DNA from: a virus
Virus record (IMG/VR): IMGVR_UViG_3300036393_000037
Coordinates: 1-27,620 of that record
DNA: 27,620 nt
Strand: one strand, 5' to 3'
Under the pieces are notes generated by a model, which was given only the letters and a program-made list of their open reading frames with translations, had not been told where the DNA came from and searched no databases. This document shows positions 6,447 to 14,826 of this stretch, piece after piece. Made by a program: the position numbers and the translations under genes. Position 1 is the stretch's first letter, and each line of letters begins with the position of its first letter.

Positions 6447-9050
6447 TTAGGTAATCTCTTCCGCCTTCACCGAGAGCTCGCTAATGAAGACGTTGTAGGC
6501 CAGGTCGTAGCTGTCGATGGTCACGATGAACCGGAAGGCCCTTGCCTGGTACTCGCCTTGGTCGATCCACCCGTGGCTCTGCCACACGCCGGGTGTCGAA
6601 GGGTCATCGTTCCGTGTTAGCACGGTGATTCTTACGTCGCCTTCGGCAGCGTTATCCCCGTCGAACGATGCCCACGAGTCGATCATCTCCGCCCGCTCAT
6701 CGATCCGGTCGTTGACGTTGACGATGTTGGCAAGGATATGCGTGGTCAACCGCACCCGCTTGACCGAGCCCAGGTCCATGATGGTCGCGAACTCGTACTG
6801 GCCCGAATACGCCACGCCGCCCCAACTATCCACGTCGCTGATGTCGTCGAGCGACTCGATATTGTCGAAGAAGTCTAGGCCTTCGTTGGCCAACATTCCG
6901 TCATCCGTGACGTAGCACTGGATCTTCGTGCCGAGAAACGTCGGGTGCTCTACCAGCTCATCGACGGGCGCGAATTGCAGAACGGTCGCCTGATCGCTGT
7001 TCACGCCTACCGCGTTCACGGACTCGATGCCGGACGAGTCGACTGCCTTGAGCAGATAACGCCCCGGCTTGTTCGGGACGAGGGCGAATGATTCTCCCCC
7101 GGTTACGGTTCCCGTGATGCTCGTGCTCGATGCCCACCCCGCACCTGTATCCGGCGAGTGCCGAATCGCAATGTTTCCGCCGAATCGCACGTCGATATCA
7201 GGTGACTGATTCCAGCGAAGGATCACCAGCCCGCCGATCGAGCTGAGCGACAGGCCTGTGATGTCGGCAGGCGGGCCGCTCAAGCCCACAATCTCTTTCG
7301 TGACCTCGTCGGTGTAGGCCGACGATACGCCAAGCTGGGTGACAGCCTTCACGCGGAACAGGTAGGTCCCGGGAGCTATGTCTTGAATGTCGAGGGTTGT
7401 GGCTTCCGTCCGTCCGGCGATCGTGAAATCCGTAGCCGTGGTCAGGCGGTATTCCACCTGGTACTGGCTTACGAAGCTCGAGTTGCTCGCGCCCCACGAT
7501 ACGATCGCTTTGGCCTTCACGCCTGCCCCGTCGCGGGTGACGTAAATCTCTTCCGTGATCAGCGGGACGCCCGGCGACGCGGGGAAAAAAGGATTCGGCA
7601 GATTCGTGTCGGGCGCCGCGTCGATCGTGCTGGCCTCGCCCGAGTTCCAGTCGTAGCTCGCGCTCGACTCTTCCTGCATAGTTACCTGGATCACGCCCGC
7701 AGGCGCGTCCGGCATGGACCATTTCATGATCCGGAATTCTTTCGGCTCCCAGCCGAGTGCCTCGTTCTCGAACGTCACCACATCGCCCACCGCGTATTTC
7801 ATCGCGTGGTGCATGAGCGGCATCTCGACGATGATTCCTTGGCGGGCCTTCTCCAGGATCACCTTGCCGATTCGCTGAGCCCTTTCGGGATCGTTCTCGA
7901 ACGGCAGTTCGATATCCTTGAAGATTTGCTCGCCGTTGTCCTTCTGGACGTAGAACGAGTTGGTGACGAACGGGAAGTCCGTCGGCTGCCAGTTGCGGTT
8001 CGGATCGACGTATGTGCCCCGTACCGCGTTGAACAGCTCTTTGCGGGGCGTCGAGGCTACGGTCTTCACCTGGCCCGCCAGCATGTCCGGGGTGATTGTG
8101 CCGACCGGCGATTCGTAGGCCGCCGCCTGCAAGCGGAACTGGCCTTGGACGTAGGTCACGATGCCGGCCGTCGAAGTAACCAACGACTGCAGGTTCTCGA
8201 TCGGGGCGACGGACGTGTCGATGATGCCGTTGCAGGCGTAGCGGGCCTGCGTCGAGGCATCGGCCTTGGTCACGCTCTCGTCGCTGACGTTGGCCGCCGC
8301 GATGAAGTAGGTTTCGTTGATCTCGTCGGAGTCGCAGCTGAAGCCGTAGTCGCTCGTCAGATAGTCCCGAATGCAGAGCGCAGCGTTGTCCGTCCACGAG
8401 GTCAGAGCGGTCCGAGGGTCGAAGACCTTCTTGCCCTTCACCACCGCACTGATGTTCGGGATGCCCGTGGGGAAGATGTCTTGGTTCCACCGCAGCCGCA
8501 CATATAGATAGGCGATGCCACGCAGTCGGTGGTCGGTCGTCCAGCCGGGAACCTCTGCCAGCATCGCAGGGCTGACCTGCTGATCCGGGCTGCCCGTGAA
8601 CTTCTGCACGAGAACGTAGGGATCGAAGACCGGATCGAGTTTGGCGTAGGGCGGCGTCGTTACGTTGCCGCTGCTGTCGAACTCGACCGGCAGCTCGTTG
8701 AGGTAGACCGTGCCGATCTCCTCGACCTCGTGCCCGGCGAGCGGGATCAGGAGGTGAAGGACCTCGTTATTGGCGGCGGTGGTCGTTGCCAGCGCCATCG
8801 GCCCTGAAACCCGGGCCGTGCCATACACGACCTTGTGGCTCTCGATCGACGAGCGAATGACGATCGCCCTGCCGGTTGCTTCCTGCGAGAAGGCCGGAGC
8901 CTTAGGTTTTTTCGCGAAGAGCCGCCCGCCAATTTGGCTGATGGCGGTCGAGACCACGAAGCCGGCGATGCTGCCGAGTATCCCCCCGCCGATCGCGGAA
9001 GAAACCCCGGCGCCAGCAATCGCGCCAACGAGAGGTACTGCGGGACCCAC
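6447..9050 (-). CDS. tail tip attachment protein J-like (central hub/fibre)
   Basis: The 867-residue protein is the largest gene here and sits where lambda J or the GTA megatron sits. Residues 5-42 are a glycine/alanine/isoleucine-rich hydrophobic helix (VGAIAGAGVSSAIGGG and onward), typical of hubs that may enter the membrane. The central part (about 75-470) has J-family features such as VYGTARVSGPMAL, LVPLAGHEVEEIG-type text, DYLTSDYGF and AVRGTYVDPNRNWQ. Two fibronectin III-like domains follow (about 500-590 and 595-680, for example IAPGTYLFRVKAVTQLGVSSAY). The C-terminal 150 residues form a beta domain that probably gives host specificity. The GTG start abuts the stop of the peptidase gene. 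Confidence 0.88.
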   Translation of the reverse strand: MGPAVPLVGAIAGAGVSSAIGGGILGSIAGFVVSTAISQIGGRLFAKKPKAPAFSQEATGRAIVIRSSIESHKVVYGTARVSGPMALATTTAANNEVLHLLIPLAGHEVEEIGTVYLNELPVEFDSSGNVTTPPYAKLDPVFDPYVLVQKFTGSPDQQVSPAMLAEVPGWTTDHRLRGIAYLYVRLRWNQDIFPTGIPNISAVVKGKKVFDPRTALTSWTDNAALCIRDYLTSDYGFSCDSDEINETYFIAAANVSDESVTKADASTQARYACNGIIDTSVAPIENLQSLVTSTAGIVTYVQGQFRLQAAAYESPVGTITPDMLAGQVKTVASTPRKELFNAVRGTYVDPNRNWQPTDFPFVTNSFYVQKDNGEQIFKDIELPFENDPERAQRIGKVILEKARQGIIVEMPLMHHAMKYAVGDVVTFENEALGWEPKEFRIMKWSMPDAPAGVIQVTMQEESSASYDWNSGEASTIDAAPDTNLPNPFFPASPGVPLITEEIYVTRDGAGVKAKAIVSWGASNSSFVSQYQVEYRLTTATDFTIAGRTEATTLDIQDIAPGTYLFRVKAVTQLGVSSAYTDEVTKEIVGLSGPPADITGLSLSSIGGLVILRWNQSPDIDVRFGGNIAIRHSPDTGAGWASSTSITGTVTGGESFALVPNKPGRYLLKAVDSSGIESVNAVGVNSDQATVLQFAPVDELVEHPTFLGTKIQCYVTDDGMLANEGLDFFDNIESLDDISDVDSWGGVAYSGQYEFATIMDLGSVKRVRLTTHILANIVNVNDRIDERAEMIDSWASFDGDNAAEGDVRITVLTRNDDPSTPGVWQSHGWIDQGEYQARAFRFIVTIDSYDLAYNVFISELSVKAEEIT

Positions 9051-9449
9051 TTAGCCCACTTCCCACGCGCGCGGGCAGGCCAGCGTGTCGATCACGATAT
9101 GGCCGTCGACGCCAAGAAAATGGCTTCGCAGGCCGTTGCAAATCCCTAAAGATTCTGTTTCCGGGTGCAGCACCAGGTCCCCGCGTTTTGCGAGGCGGAC
9201 CGGTTGCTCAACCAGTGCGTCGGATGCGATGTCCGCGACCTCGCTGAACTGGCGGCGAAGCATCAGACGTTTGGCCCCTTTTTCGGTCTTGTATCGGCCT
9301 CGCCACGGTGCTCCGAAGTCCTTGTCCGTGGCTATGCGTACCCATTCCGCCGACCACAGGGCGCAATCGTTCACGCCCCATTGGAATTCCAGCGATTGAG
9401 CTGCTGCCAGGTATTGGGCGAGCGAGCTTTCCCAGCCCTCATGACGCAA
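9051..9449 (-). CDS. NlpC/P60-like tail peptidase (DUF6950-like)
   Basis: The protein is 132 residues if started at the TTG at 9449; the longer open frame upstream lies within the preceding gene. The sequence LAQYLAAAQSLEFQWGVNDCALWSAEWVRIATDKD contains the typical F-x-W-G-x-N-D-C motif of the phage NlpC/P60-like DUF6950 group, where C is the nucleophile. It ends with HIVIDTLACPRAWEVG, resembling the usual ...RAW terminus. Such proteins sit between the hub protein and tail tip, cutting peptidoglycan during DNA injection or tail assembly. It overlaps the preceding gene by 11 bases. The ATG of the ATGA at that junction is not in this frame, so a non-ATG start is needed. Confidence 0.78.
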   Translation of the reverse strand: MRHEGWESSLAQYLAAAQSLEFQWGVNDCALWSAEWVRIATDKDFGAPWRGRYKTEKGAKRLMLRRQFSEVADIASDALVEQPVRLAKRGDLVLHPETESLGICNGLRSHFLGVDGHIVIDTLACPRAWEVG

Positions 9450-10008
9450 CCTTGGTCCCCCATAGAATCTGTTTGTCTGTCGTCTGCTCGACGAACTCCA
9501 ATCCCTTATCGCCGGGATAGCGGGACTGCTGGTCGCCGTTGTTGTAGCGGCGGACCAGCGGCCGGTCCCAAGCCGCGAATCGGCTCTCCACAAATACCGA
9601 GACGCTGAACGTCCCGCCCTGCAGGATCTCCGCCGAGTCCATGCGGCCTCGGAAGAGAATGAACGGATCGTCGACCAACTGCATCGTGGTTTGATTCAGA
9701 TAGCCTTGGTAGATCGTGGCTCGGCGGCCCGTAAAGTCCTCGCCCAAGGCGATCGCCACGAACTCTGCTGGCATGCCGCGGATACTTAGTTCCACGCCGG
9801 TGCGACCGAGCTCCGCATCTTCCGACACGCCGTTGATCTCGCCGAGGTCTCCGGCGCCAGTGTAGGTATCGCCACCAAATTCCATCGGGCCGAGACCCGT
9901 CCAGAGGCATACATCGCCGCTATCGAACTCCAGCTTGACGAATGCCGCCGGCAGGATCGTCGCCGCTTCTGCAGCGGCCTGAGTTGCGGATTCGATCTCC
10001 CGCGTCAC
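9439..10008 (-). CDS. baseplate hub/distal tail protein (DUF2163/BR0599-like)
   Basis: The 189-residue protein lies second after the tape measure gene. Sequence features match the phage BR0599/DUF2163-type hub proteins: an opening VKLEFDSGDVCLWTGLGPM, then GGDTYTGAGDLGEINGVSED, then a beta-rich LRIRG-like segment and a C-terminal 'SRYPGDKGLEFVEQTTDKQILWG'. In GTA-like tails this domain stands between the distal tail protein and the NlpC peptidase, exactly as here. It starts with GTG in a GTGA overlap with the gene before it. Confidence 0.75.
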   Translation of the reverse strand: MTREIESATQAAAEAATILPAAFVKLEFDSGDVCLWTGLGPMEFGGDTYTGAGDLGEINGVSEDAELGRTGVELSIRGMPAEFVAIALGEDFTGRRATIYQGYLNQTTMQLVDDPFILFRGRMDSAEILQGGTFSVSVFVESRFAAWDRPLVRRYNNGDQQSRYPGDKGLEFVEQTTDKQILWGTKVAS

Positions 10009-10607
10009 GCGAAGACCTCGAATGCCGAGAAGGTTTTCTCTTCGTAGATGCCGTTCTTGTCACAGTCCCACATGGCTTGAAAGTCGTCGGCGAGGATCAT
10101 CGTGCACGTCGGGTTGTTGATCGTGAGCGGGGCGTTGTCCGCCGGGCTCGATCGCCATGCAGGCTTGAAGGGGATCGTGGCTTCGCCCGAGCCGTTGCTC
10201 AGGACCGGGGCCGTCACCATCTTCATCTCGCTGCCGGCCGCAAAGTAATCACCGGGCAGAAGCACCACTGTGTTATTCGGCCAGCCATCGGTATCCAAGC
10301 TGCTCCCGGTCTGAGAGCCGCCTTTGACCAGCGGCGTGCCGCCACCCGCACCACGAGGGCGCTTGGCATCCGGGTCGAAGCCGTAGAAGGTGTTCGCACT
10401 GCCCTCCAGCTGCAGGAAAAACGCTTGCCAGACAGACGCCTGCGCACGGTTCATTCGGGGCAGCTTTGCTTCCAGCGTCCAGCGGGACCCCGCCAAGACC
10501 ACACGTTGCACGGCCTTGGTCAGCGGGCTGACGAATCGCTGGGTATTGGTTTCCAGGCCGAAGCGGCAGGAGACCAACTGCGGAGAGGCAGGCATGTGAA
10601 TCGTCAC
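10005..10607 (-). CDS. distal tail/minor tail protein
   Basis: This 200-residue protein follows the tape measure gene with a 4-base GTGA overlap. Recognisable stretches are RFGLETNTQRFVSPLTKAVQ, LPRMNRAQASVWQAFFLQLEG, FYGFDPDAKRPRG and VKGGSQTGSSLDTDGWPN, a pattern I know from minor tail proteins encoded directly after tape measure genes in many siphophages and GTA-like tails. A role in forming the distal end of the tail tube is inferred from family and position. An ATG at residue 5 is an alternative start. Confidence 0.75.
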   Translation of the reverse strand: MTIHMPASPQLVSCRFGLETNTQRFVSPLTKAVQRVVLAGSRWTLEAKLPRMNRAQASVWQAFFLQLEGSANTFYGFDPDAKRPRGAGGGTPLVKGGSQTGSSLDTDGWPNNTVVLLPGDYFAAGSEMKMVTAPVLSNGSGEATIPFKPAWRSSPADNAPLTINNPTCTMILADDFQAMWDCDKNGIYEEKTFSAFEVFA

Positions 10608-12319
10608 GAGCGCCTGCCCACGATCTTCGCTTCCGGCCCACCGCGTTCAATGGCAGCGAAGACGCTTTGGCGGGTGCGTTGCTCAATCACCGGGATCAGG
10701 GACAGCAATTCCGCCCGAGATACGCCGCCGCCGATTTGGAATGTGTTGCTCACCGAGATGCCGCCACCCATGCTCGCGCCGTTAGGAATAATGGTCCCGG
10801 CAGTATCGGGCACGAACAGTTCAGGGCCATCCTCCCCCACCATCGACACCTTGCCCATCGGAGGACGTCCGCCATCGGCGAAGAAACCGCCGAAGAAGTC
10901 GCTGATGCCGCTTAGAAAGCCGCCGCCTTCGCCGCCACCGCCGAAGTCGAATGAGTCGATCCCGCTGATGAGCGAGTCGGCGAGCGGGCCCGTAATCTTT
11001 CTCTCCAGAATGGTCTTTGCTATTTGTTCGGCAAAGCGTTTCGCCGAGTCCGTGGCTCCGTCGAAGCCCATCGCGATCTCAGCCAGCCCGTCCGACAGCT
11101 TGTCTTTCAGCTCCTTGGCGAAACGAGAGGCTTCAGCCATCGATTCGCTGAGGGCTTCGTTCGCCGAGGCCATGCCGAGGATCTTCTCGCGATCCTCTTC
11201 CGAAATCTCGATATGCGCTTCGAGCGCCAGATTCTGGGCCTCCATCAGGGCCTTGACCCCGACACGCTCCTTCTCATTGATATGGAGAAGGTAATTCTCG
11301 TCTTCGAGTGCCTGCAGGTAATCTTTGTAGGCCTTGGTCGCGCGTTCTATTTCCTTGGCCCGCGGGTCCTTGAGCAGTCCCTTATTGCTGCCCGCCGCCG
11401 GGTTCGAGACGAGGCCCTTGGCGATCATTTGCCGATTGATCGAATCCTGCATCTCATCGAGCGACATCGTGTCCGGTCGACGACGCGTGGCGCCGTTCTC
11501 TAGGCCGCGATCTCGAATCTGTCCGCCGATCCACTGGCCCGCCTCACTACCGAGGTTGACCGGGTTGAGTACGCTGAGGGCCTTGAGCCCCTGCGTCACC
11601 GCCTCCAGAATCGGGATGAAGGCCGTAAACGAGAGCTTCATTTGCTCGATCGCTTCGGTCCAGGAATCGCCCAGTTCGTCGATTCGCTTGAGATCTTCTT
11701 CGCTCAGAGCGTTGCCGGCTCGCTTCTGCTGCTCGACGAACTCTTCCATGCCACCTTCCGCCTGGCGAAGCATCGGAATCAGCACGGCGAACGAGCGGCC
11801 GAACAGGTTCATGCCGGCTTCCGTCAGCTTGCTCTGATCCTCGATCTTCATGAGAGCGTCGGCCACTGCGAAAAAACGCTGCTCGTCGGTCATCTCAAGC
11901 AGATTGGCGACCGACAGCCCGAGGCTATCGAAGGCCTTTACCGCCTCTTGATTCGCGCCCTTGGCCGCCTCGCCGAGCATGTTGTTCAGGCGTACGAGAG
12001 AACCGGAGAACTCGTCGAGGTTCGACCCCGCCTTTCGCAGCGGGATGTTGAGGGCCGATAGCGTGCTCCCCGCGAACCCGATGCGCTGAGCAAGGTCGTT
12101 GATATGGTCGGCCTGAGCCAATGCGGATTTGCCGAACTGCACCAGGGCCGCGATCGAAAGAGCGGGGACAAGGTTCCTAAAGGCCGCCCCCAGTCCATTG
12201 ACCGCCGATTGCATGCCACGGCTGCCACTCTGCACGGACACCTGCGCTCGACGCATACCCTTTTCCAGATCAGAGACATCCGCCTTGATCCGGACTACGA
12301 GTTCATCGAGCGTTGCCAT
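10604..12319 (-). CDS. tail tape measure protein
   Basis: The 571-residue protein begins MATLDELVVRIKADVSDLEKGM, the standard opening of phage tape measures, then RRAQVSVQSGSRG and a hydrophobic helix (about 49-68, LVPALSIAALVQFG). Residues 70-130 (QADHINDLAQRIGFAGSTLSALN, GSLVRLNNMLGEAAKG) and the C-terminal segment AKRFAEQIAKTILERKITGPL followed by a glycine-rich loop and VGEDGPELFVP are typical of short lambda-type tape measures. The length would predict a tail of about 85 nm at roughly 0.15 nm per residue. Its start overlaps the upstream chaperone ORF by 17 bases, which suggests translational coupling. Confidence 0.92.
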   Translation of the reverse strand: MATLDELVVRIKADVSDLEKGMRRAQVSVQSGSRGMQSAVNGLGAAFRNLVPALSIAALVQFGKSALAQADHINDLAQRIGFAGSTLSALNIPLRKAGSNLDEFSGSLVRLNNMLGEAAKGANQEAVKAFDSLGLSVANLLEMTDEQRFFAVADALMKIEDQSKLTEAGMNLFGRSFAVLIPMLRQAEGGMEEFVEQQKRAGNALSEEDLKRIDELGDSWTEAIEQMKLSFTAFIPILEAVTQGLKALSVLNPVNLGSEAGQWIGGQIRDRGLENGATRRRPDTMSLDEMQDSINRQMIAKGLVSNPAAGSNKGLLKDPRAKEIERATKAYKDYLQALEDENYLLHINEKERVGVKALMEAQNLALEAHIEISEEDREKILGMASANEALSESMAEASRFAKELKDKLSDGLAEIAMGFDGATDSAKRFAEQIAKTILERKITGPLADSLISGIDSFDFGGGGEGGGFLSGISDFFGGFFADGGRPPMGKVSMVGEDGPELFVPDTAGTIIPNGASMGGGISVSNTFQIGGGVSRAELLSLIPVIEQRTRQSVFAAIERGGPEAKIVGRRS

Positions 12320-12530
12320 CCAGATTCCTTTTCAGTTCTTCGAATTCCTCGAGTGAAGGGGCCAGGTGTTTGTTTGCTTGCTTTGTGATCCCATTGACCA
12401 GGGCGTACCCGTCATAAGCGCGGATGACCTCCCAGGTCGTGGCCTTCCAGAAGTCGGTTGGAGACCAGCCGAGTCCGCCTAAGCAGAATTGCTGATATTG
12501 AGCCCAGGGGAAGCGGGTTGGCCGGTCCAC
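12303..12530 (-). CDS. tail assembly chaperone, second ORF
   Basis: This 75-residue ORF contains WSPTDFWKATTWEVIRAYDGYA, a motif of small tail assembly chaperones placed before tape measure genes. It overlaps the first chaperone ORF by 52 bases in the -1 frame and the tape measure start by 17 bases. It has a GTG at 12530 with GGGGA upstream, so it could be initiated on its own. Alternatively it could be the frameshifted extension of the first ORF, as in lambda gpG/gpGT, because the -1 frame stays open upstream of the GTG. I see no canonical slippery heptamer; the best candidate is a run of five G at 12544-12548. Confidence 0.72.
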   Translation of the reverse strand: MDRPTRFPWAQYQQFCLGGLGWSPTDFWKATTWEVIRAYDGYALVNGITKQANKHLAPSLEEFEELKRNLDGNAR

Positions 12531-12907
12531 TCCCCGAGCATCTCCCCCATCTGCTTCGCCACTTTTTCGCGGCCCGAAGGCGGCTCGAGGAGCACACGCA
12601 GGAAGCCGAACAGCTGCATCTTCATAAAGACGAATTCCTCAGAGCCAGCTCCTAGATCATCAAGGATGAAGCGGCCGATCTCTTTGGTCGAAACCTGATG
12701 CCCGCAAGACCGCAGCATCGCCGCCAGCAGCGTACTGACATCCGTAACGCCCATCTCCACTAAGCGGCCTGCGATCTGGACGATACCGTCCTTCATCGCG
12801 AGTTCAGCGGCTTCGACGAGTTCCAGCGTGCCGAGGAGATCGTATTCCTGCCCGGCAACCTTGACACTGAGTCGCGGGCGAGCCGGGTCGAAAGCCTTCT
12901 CCGTCAT
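12479..12907 (-). CDS. tail assembly chaperone, first ORF
   Basis: The 142-residue protein (MTEKAFDPARPRLSVKVAGQ) sits between the tail tube region and the tape measure, the conserved location of tail assembly chaperones that coat the tape measure protein. It is mainly helical after a beta-hairpin start (SVKVAGQEYDLLGTLELVEAAEL) and includes FVFMKMQLFGFLRVLLEPPSGREKV. The family itself varies greatly between phages, so the call relies on size, position and the overlapping second ORF. The ATG is in an ATGA overlap with the preceding gene. Confidence 0.7.
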   Translation of the reverse strand: MTEKAFDPARPRLSVKVAGQEYDLLGTLELVEAAELAMKDGIVQIAGRLVEMGVTDVSTLLAAMLRSCGHQVSTKEIGRFILDDLGAGSEEFVFMKMQLFGFLRVLLEPPSGREKVAKQMGEMLGEWTGQPASPGLNISNSA

Positions 12908-13263
12908 ACGTCGTTCGCCAAGCGGATCGCGGCCACCGTCATATCGGTCGCGTTGTCCAGCGTGTAGTTGACGTGGCCATCGCTGTCATTGAAGCGGTCA
13001 GCGGGGAACGGGCCAGCAATACGGCGTCCGCCGTTGGTGCCCGAGCCCGGAATGGTCATCGTGGTATCAGGAACGGCAATCGTGCCGAAGCCCGGCTTGC
13101 TGGCGTCGTTCGCGGCGATGGTCAGAGTGCGAGGCGTCGCGTTGCCATTCACGAAAAGCAGCATCACGCGGCCGTTGTTGTCGAATTTGTCGGCGGTCGC
13201 CGCGGCCCCCAGCGTGTAGTTGGCACCACTGAAAGTGCTGTCTTGTACGGTCAGCTCAGCCAT
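12904..13263 (-). CDS. small beta-rich virion protein
   Basis: The 119-residue protein has a beta-strand rich sequence (VMLLFVNGNATPRTLTIAAND, TTMTIPGSGTNGGRRIAGPFP, RFNDSDGHVNYTLDNATDMTV). It reads as one small beta-sandwich and resembles capsid or tail surface proteins of other siphophages. I cannot name a family. It follows the tail tube gene after one base and overlaps the chaperone start. Position suggests a virion component, perhaps a tail tube decoration or a second tail subunit. Confidence 0.6.
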   Translation of the reverse strand: MAELTVQDSTFSGANYTLGAAATADKFDNNGRVMLLFVNGNATPRTLTIAANDASKPGFGTIAVPDTTMTIPGSGTNGGRRIAGPFPADRFNDSDGHVNYTLDNATDMTVAAIRLANDV

Positions 13264-13264
13264 C

Positions 13265-13669
13265 TTAAGCCCCCGTGTACGTCCACTCGCCGCTGGATTC
13301 CAGCGTGGCGGTGAAGGTCTGTTCGTTGTTGTGAGCGCCGCTGATTTCGAAGGTCGAGATCATAAAGCTTCCTTCGAGCTTGTCGCCGTCTGCCCAGCCC
13401 AGGGCCATCGCGTTAATCGAACCGGCGTTGGCATAGCCTTGGAAGGTTTCGAAATAGGCGTCGTTTTCAATAACGCCCGAAAACGTCACGCTGACTGACT
13501 TCGTGCCGGCACCTTCGAGCAGCGTGCGGTATCCGTTCGAGCCTTTATTCGTCACGTCGACCAACTCGTGGCCATAACGCAGAGTGTGCTCCCGGCCCCC
13601 GGCGATCGTGTTGCCGCTGGACCAAGTGCCCAGCTTCAGCAGGAAATCCCTGCCCTTGTAGTTCGTCAT
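13265..13669 (-). CDS. major tail (tube) protein
   Basis: The 134-residue protein opens with MTNYKGRDFLLKLG and contains a typical beta-sandwich pattern (VDVTNKGSNGYRTLLEGAGTKSVSVTFSG) and a C-terminal EGSFMISTFEISGAHNNEQTF/SGEWTYTG segment. This matches tail tube proteins of the TP901-1/phage_tail_2 type, which assemble into hexameric rings. It is preceded by one of the strongest ribosome binding sites in the window (AAGGAGGG), consistent with a highly expressed protein. Location between tail terminator and chaperones supports the call. Confidence 0.85.
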   Translation of the reverse strand: MTNYKGRDFLLKLGTWSSGNTIAGGREHTLRYGHELVDVTNKGSNGYRTLLEGAGTKSVSVTFSGVIENDAYFETFQGYANAGSINAMALGWADGDKLEGSFMISTFEISGAHNNEQTFTATLESSGEWTYTGA

Positions 13670-13682
13670 AAGCCCTCCTTGG

Positions 13683-14096
13683 CTAGCTGTTTCTTACGAG
13701 CGCCCGAAAACGCATGACCCCGTGGTAGTAGTGGTCCACTTCGCCTTCGACCGCTGTTTCCTGATAGGTCTCCGTGAACTCGCACCGCATGAGCACGACC
13801 GTGAAGCCCGATAGGCTCAGGTTGCTCTCCTGCTGGTGGAGCGCGGAGTAGATGTTCTGCATCAGGGACTTGACCGACTTCCGGCCCGCCGCGAGTTTGT
13901 CCCAGACGTGGAACGTGCAGGTAAATTCCTGCCCGTCGTTCGTCTTCGTGTCCCAGGGAATCGAGGTGTCGGCGCCGATCACCACATAGGGGAATGCCGA
14001 GTCCTGCGGGACATGGTCATAGACCGGAGTGCCCGCTAGCTGAGCCGTCAGCCGGACGAAGATCGCTTTCTGGATCTCGTTGGCCGCCAGGGTCAT
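13683..14096 (-). CDS. tail completion/terminator protein (DUF3168-like)
   Basis: This 137-residue protein shows the DUF3168 pattern: an N-terminal helix (IQKAIFVRLTAQLAG), then TPVYDHVPQDSAFPYVVIGADTSI, and later FTCTFHVWDKLAAGRKSVKSLMQNIYSALHQ. Proteins of this family cap the growing tail tube and join it to the head. It sits immediately after the HK97-gp10-like gene with an ATGA overlap and upstream of the tail tube gene, the usual order. Confidence 0.82.
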   Translation of the reverse strand: MTLAANEIQKAIFVRLTAQLAGTPVYDHVPQDSAFPYVVIGADTSIPWDTKTNDGQEFTCTFHVWDKLAAGRKSVKSLMQNIYSALHQQESNLSLSGFTVVLMRCEFTETYQETAVEGEVDHYYHGVMRFRALVRNS

Positions 14097-14554
14097 TTCT
14101 TGACCGAGTCTATGGCCGCTTTACGGACCGCCCGGTTCAGGCGTTCGATGATCCGTGCCTTGCTGCGTTCAAACGCCGGGAAGAAAAACGGCCTCGCAGC
14201 CATCTTCGTCGTGCCGAACTCCAGCAGTGTTGCGTATTTCACTGCCGCCTTACTCACCCAGATGAATGCTTCATCGCCCTTGATCGTGTTCAGGCGGGAA
14301 TAGATGTTGTTTACCAGCCGCCCCGTATCGCTGGCCGGAGCTTCGCCGGGTGCTGATGCTTGATGGACGACACTGCCTCGCTTGTAAATGCGCCCTGTCT
14401 TGCCGCCGCTGAGGATTGATTTCTTGGCTTCCTTCTCGACCATGAGGGCACTTGCCGCCAGGCCAATACGCAGTTCCTTCGCCACGTTCTCGCGCACGCG
14501 GGCCGTTGCCTTGTCGATACGGTCGAGGCCTTCGACCTTCACGCTGAATTCCAC
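14093..14554 (-). CDS. HK97-gp10-like neck/tail-completion protein
   Basis: The 153-residue protein has an N-terminal strand and helix (EFSVKVEGLDRIDKATARVRE), central HQASAPGEAPASDTGRLVNNI, and YATLLEFGTTKMAARPFFFPAFE near residue 107, all hallmarks of HK97-gp10-type proteins. They act at the head-tail neck, often fixing the tail terminator. Its partner DUF3168-like gene overlaps by four bases. No anomaly is seen. Confidence 0.88.
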   Translation of the reverse strand: MEFSVKVEGLDRIDKATARVRENVAKELRIGLAASALMVEKEAKKSILSGGKTGRIYKRGSVVHQASAPGEAPASDTGRLVNNIYSRLNTIKGDEAFIWVSKAAVKYATLLEFGTTKMAARPFFFPAFERSKARIIERLNRAVRKAAIDSVKK

Positions 14555-14556
14555 CG

Positions 14557-14826
14557 CTACCCCACGATCCTAAACTTCAGCATCTGCTGCTCTTTTCTCG
14601 CGGCTGCCGTAGTGATCCGATTGAAGACCTCATACTCTTCGCCAGACGTGCCGCCTTCCAGCCAGATCGTCGCTGAGTTGTCCGTGAAGCTGTCGCTCGC
14701 ATACTGAGTGAGCCCCGCCGGAACGATCCAGACCGACGACGTTATCGTGTCGCCTTTGAGCCAAGGCTCCCAGTCGATCTCGTAGTCTTTTCTCGCAGAC
14801 GCTGCCTTGATGAATACTTCGCTCAT
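14557..14826 (-). CDS. small phage virion protein (tail/fibre-associated)
   Basis: The 89-residue protein contains WEPWLKGDTITSSVWIVPAG, then DNSATIWLEGGTSGEEYEVFN, a pattern I recall from small structural proteins encoded among head-tail genes of many siphophages. It is beta-rich and probably forms one immunoglobulin-like or similar fold. The ATGA overlap with the repeat-protein gene upstream suggests co-translation. The exact location in the virion is unknown. Confidence 0.65.
   Translation of the reverse strand: MSEVFIKAASARKDYEIDWEPWLKGDTITSSVWIVPAGLTQYASDSFTDNSATIWLEGGTSGEEYEVFNRITTAAARKEQQMLKFRIVG

Noticed and set aside
7198-8490. 430-codon minus-strand open frame in a second frame of the J-like gene
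   Set aside because: It lies entirely within the J-like gene; its arginine/histidine-rich translation is typical of a shadow frame in GC-rich DNA.
7383-8507. 374-codon plus-strand open frame in the J-like region
   Set aside because: Antisense to the same tail tip gene, with no recognisable domain and no promoter or ribosome binding site.
9942-11294. 450-codon plus-strand open frame across tape measure and distal tail genes
   Set aside because: It is antisense to well-recognised tail genes, its translation is low-complexity with many R/P/S residues and no domain, and no ribosome binding site fits.
12541-12560. Clear -1 slippery heptamer for the tail chaperone pair
   Set aside because: Neither the A5 run near 12560 nor the G5 run at 12544-12548 has the X-XXY-YYZ form in the zero frame, so the frameshift is kept only as a possibility.
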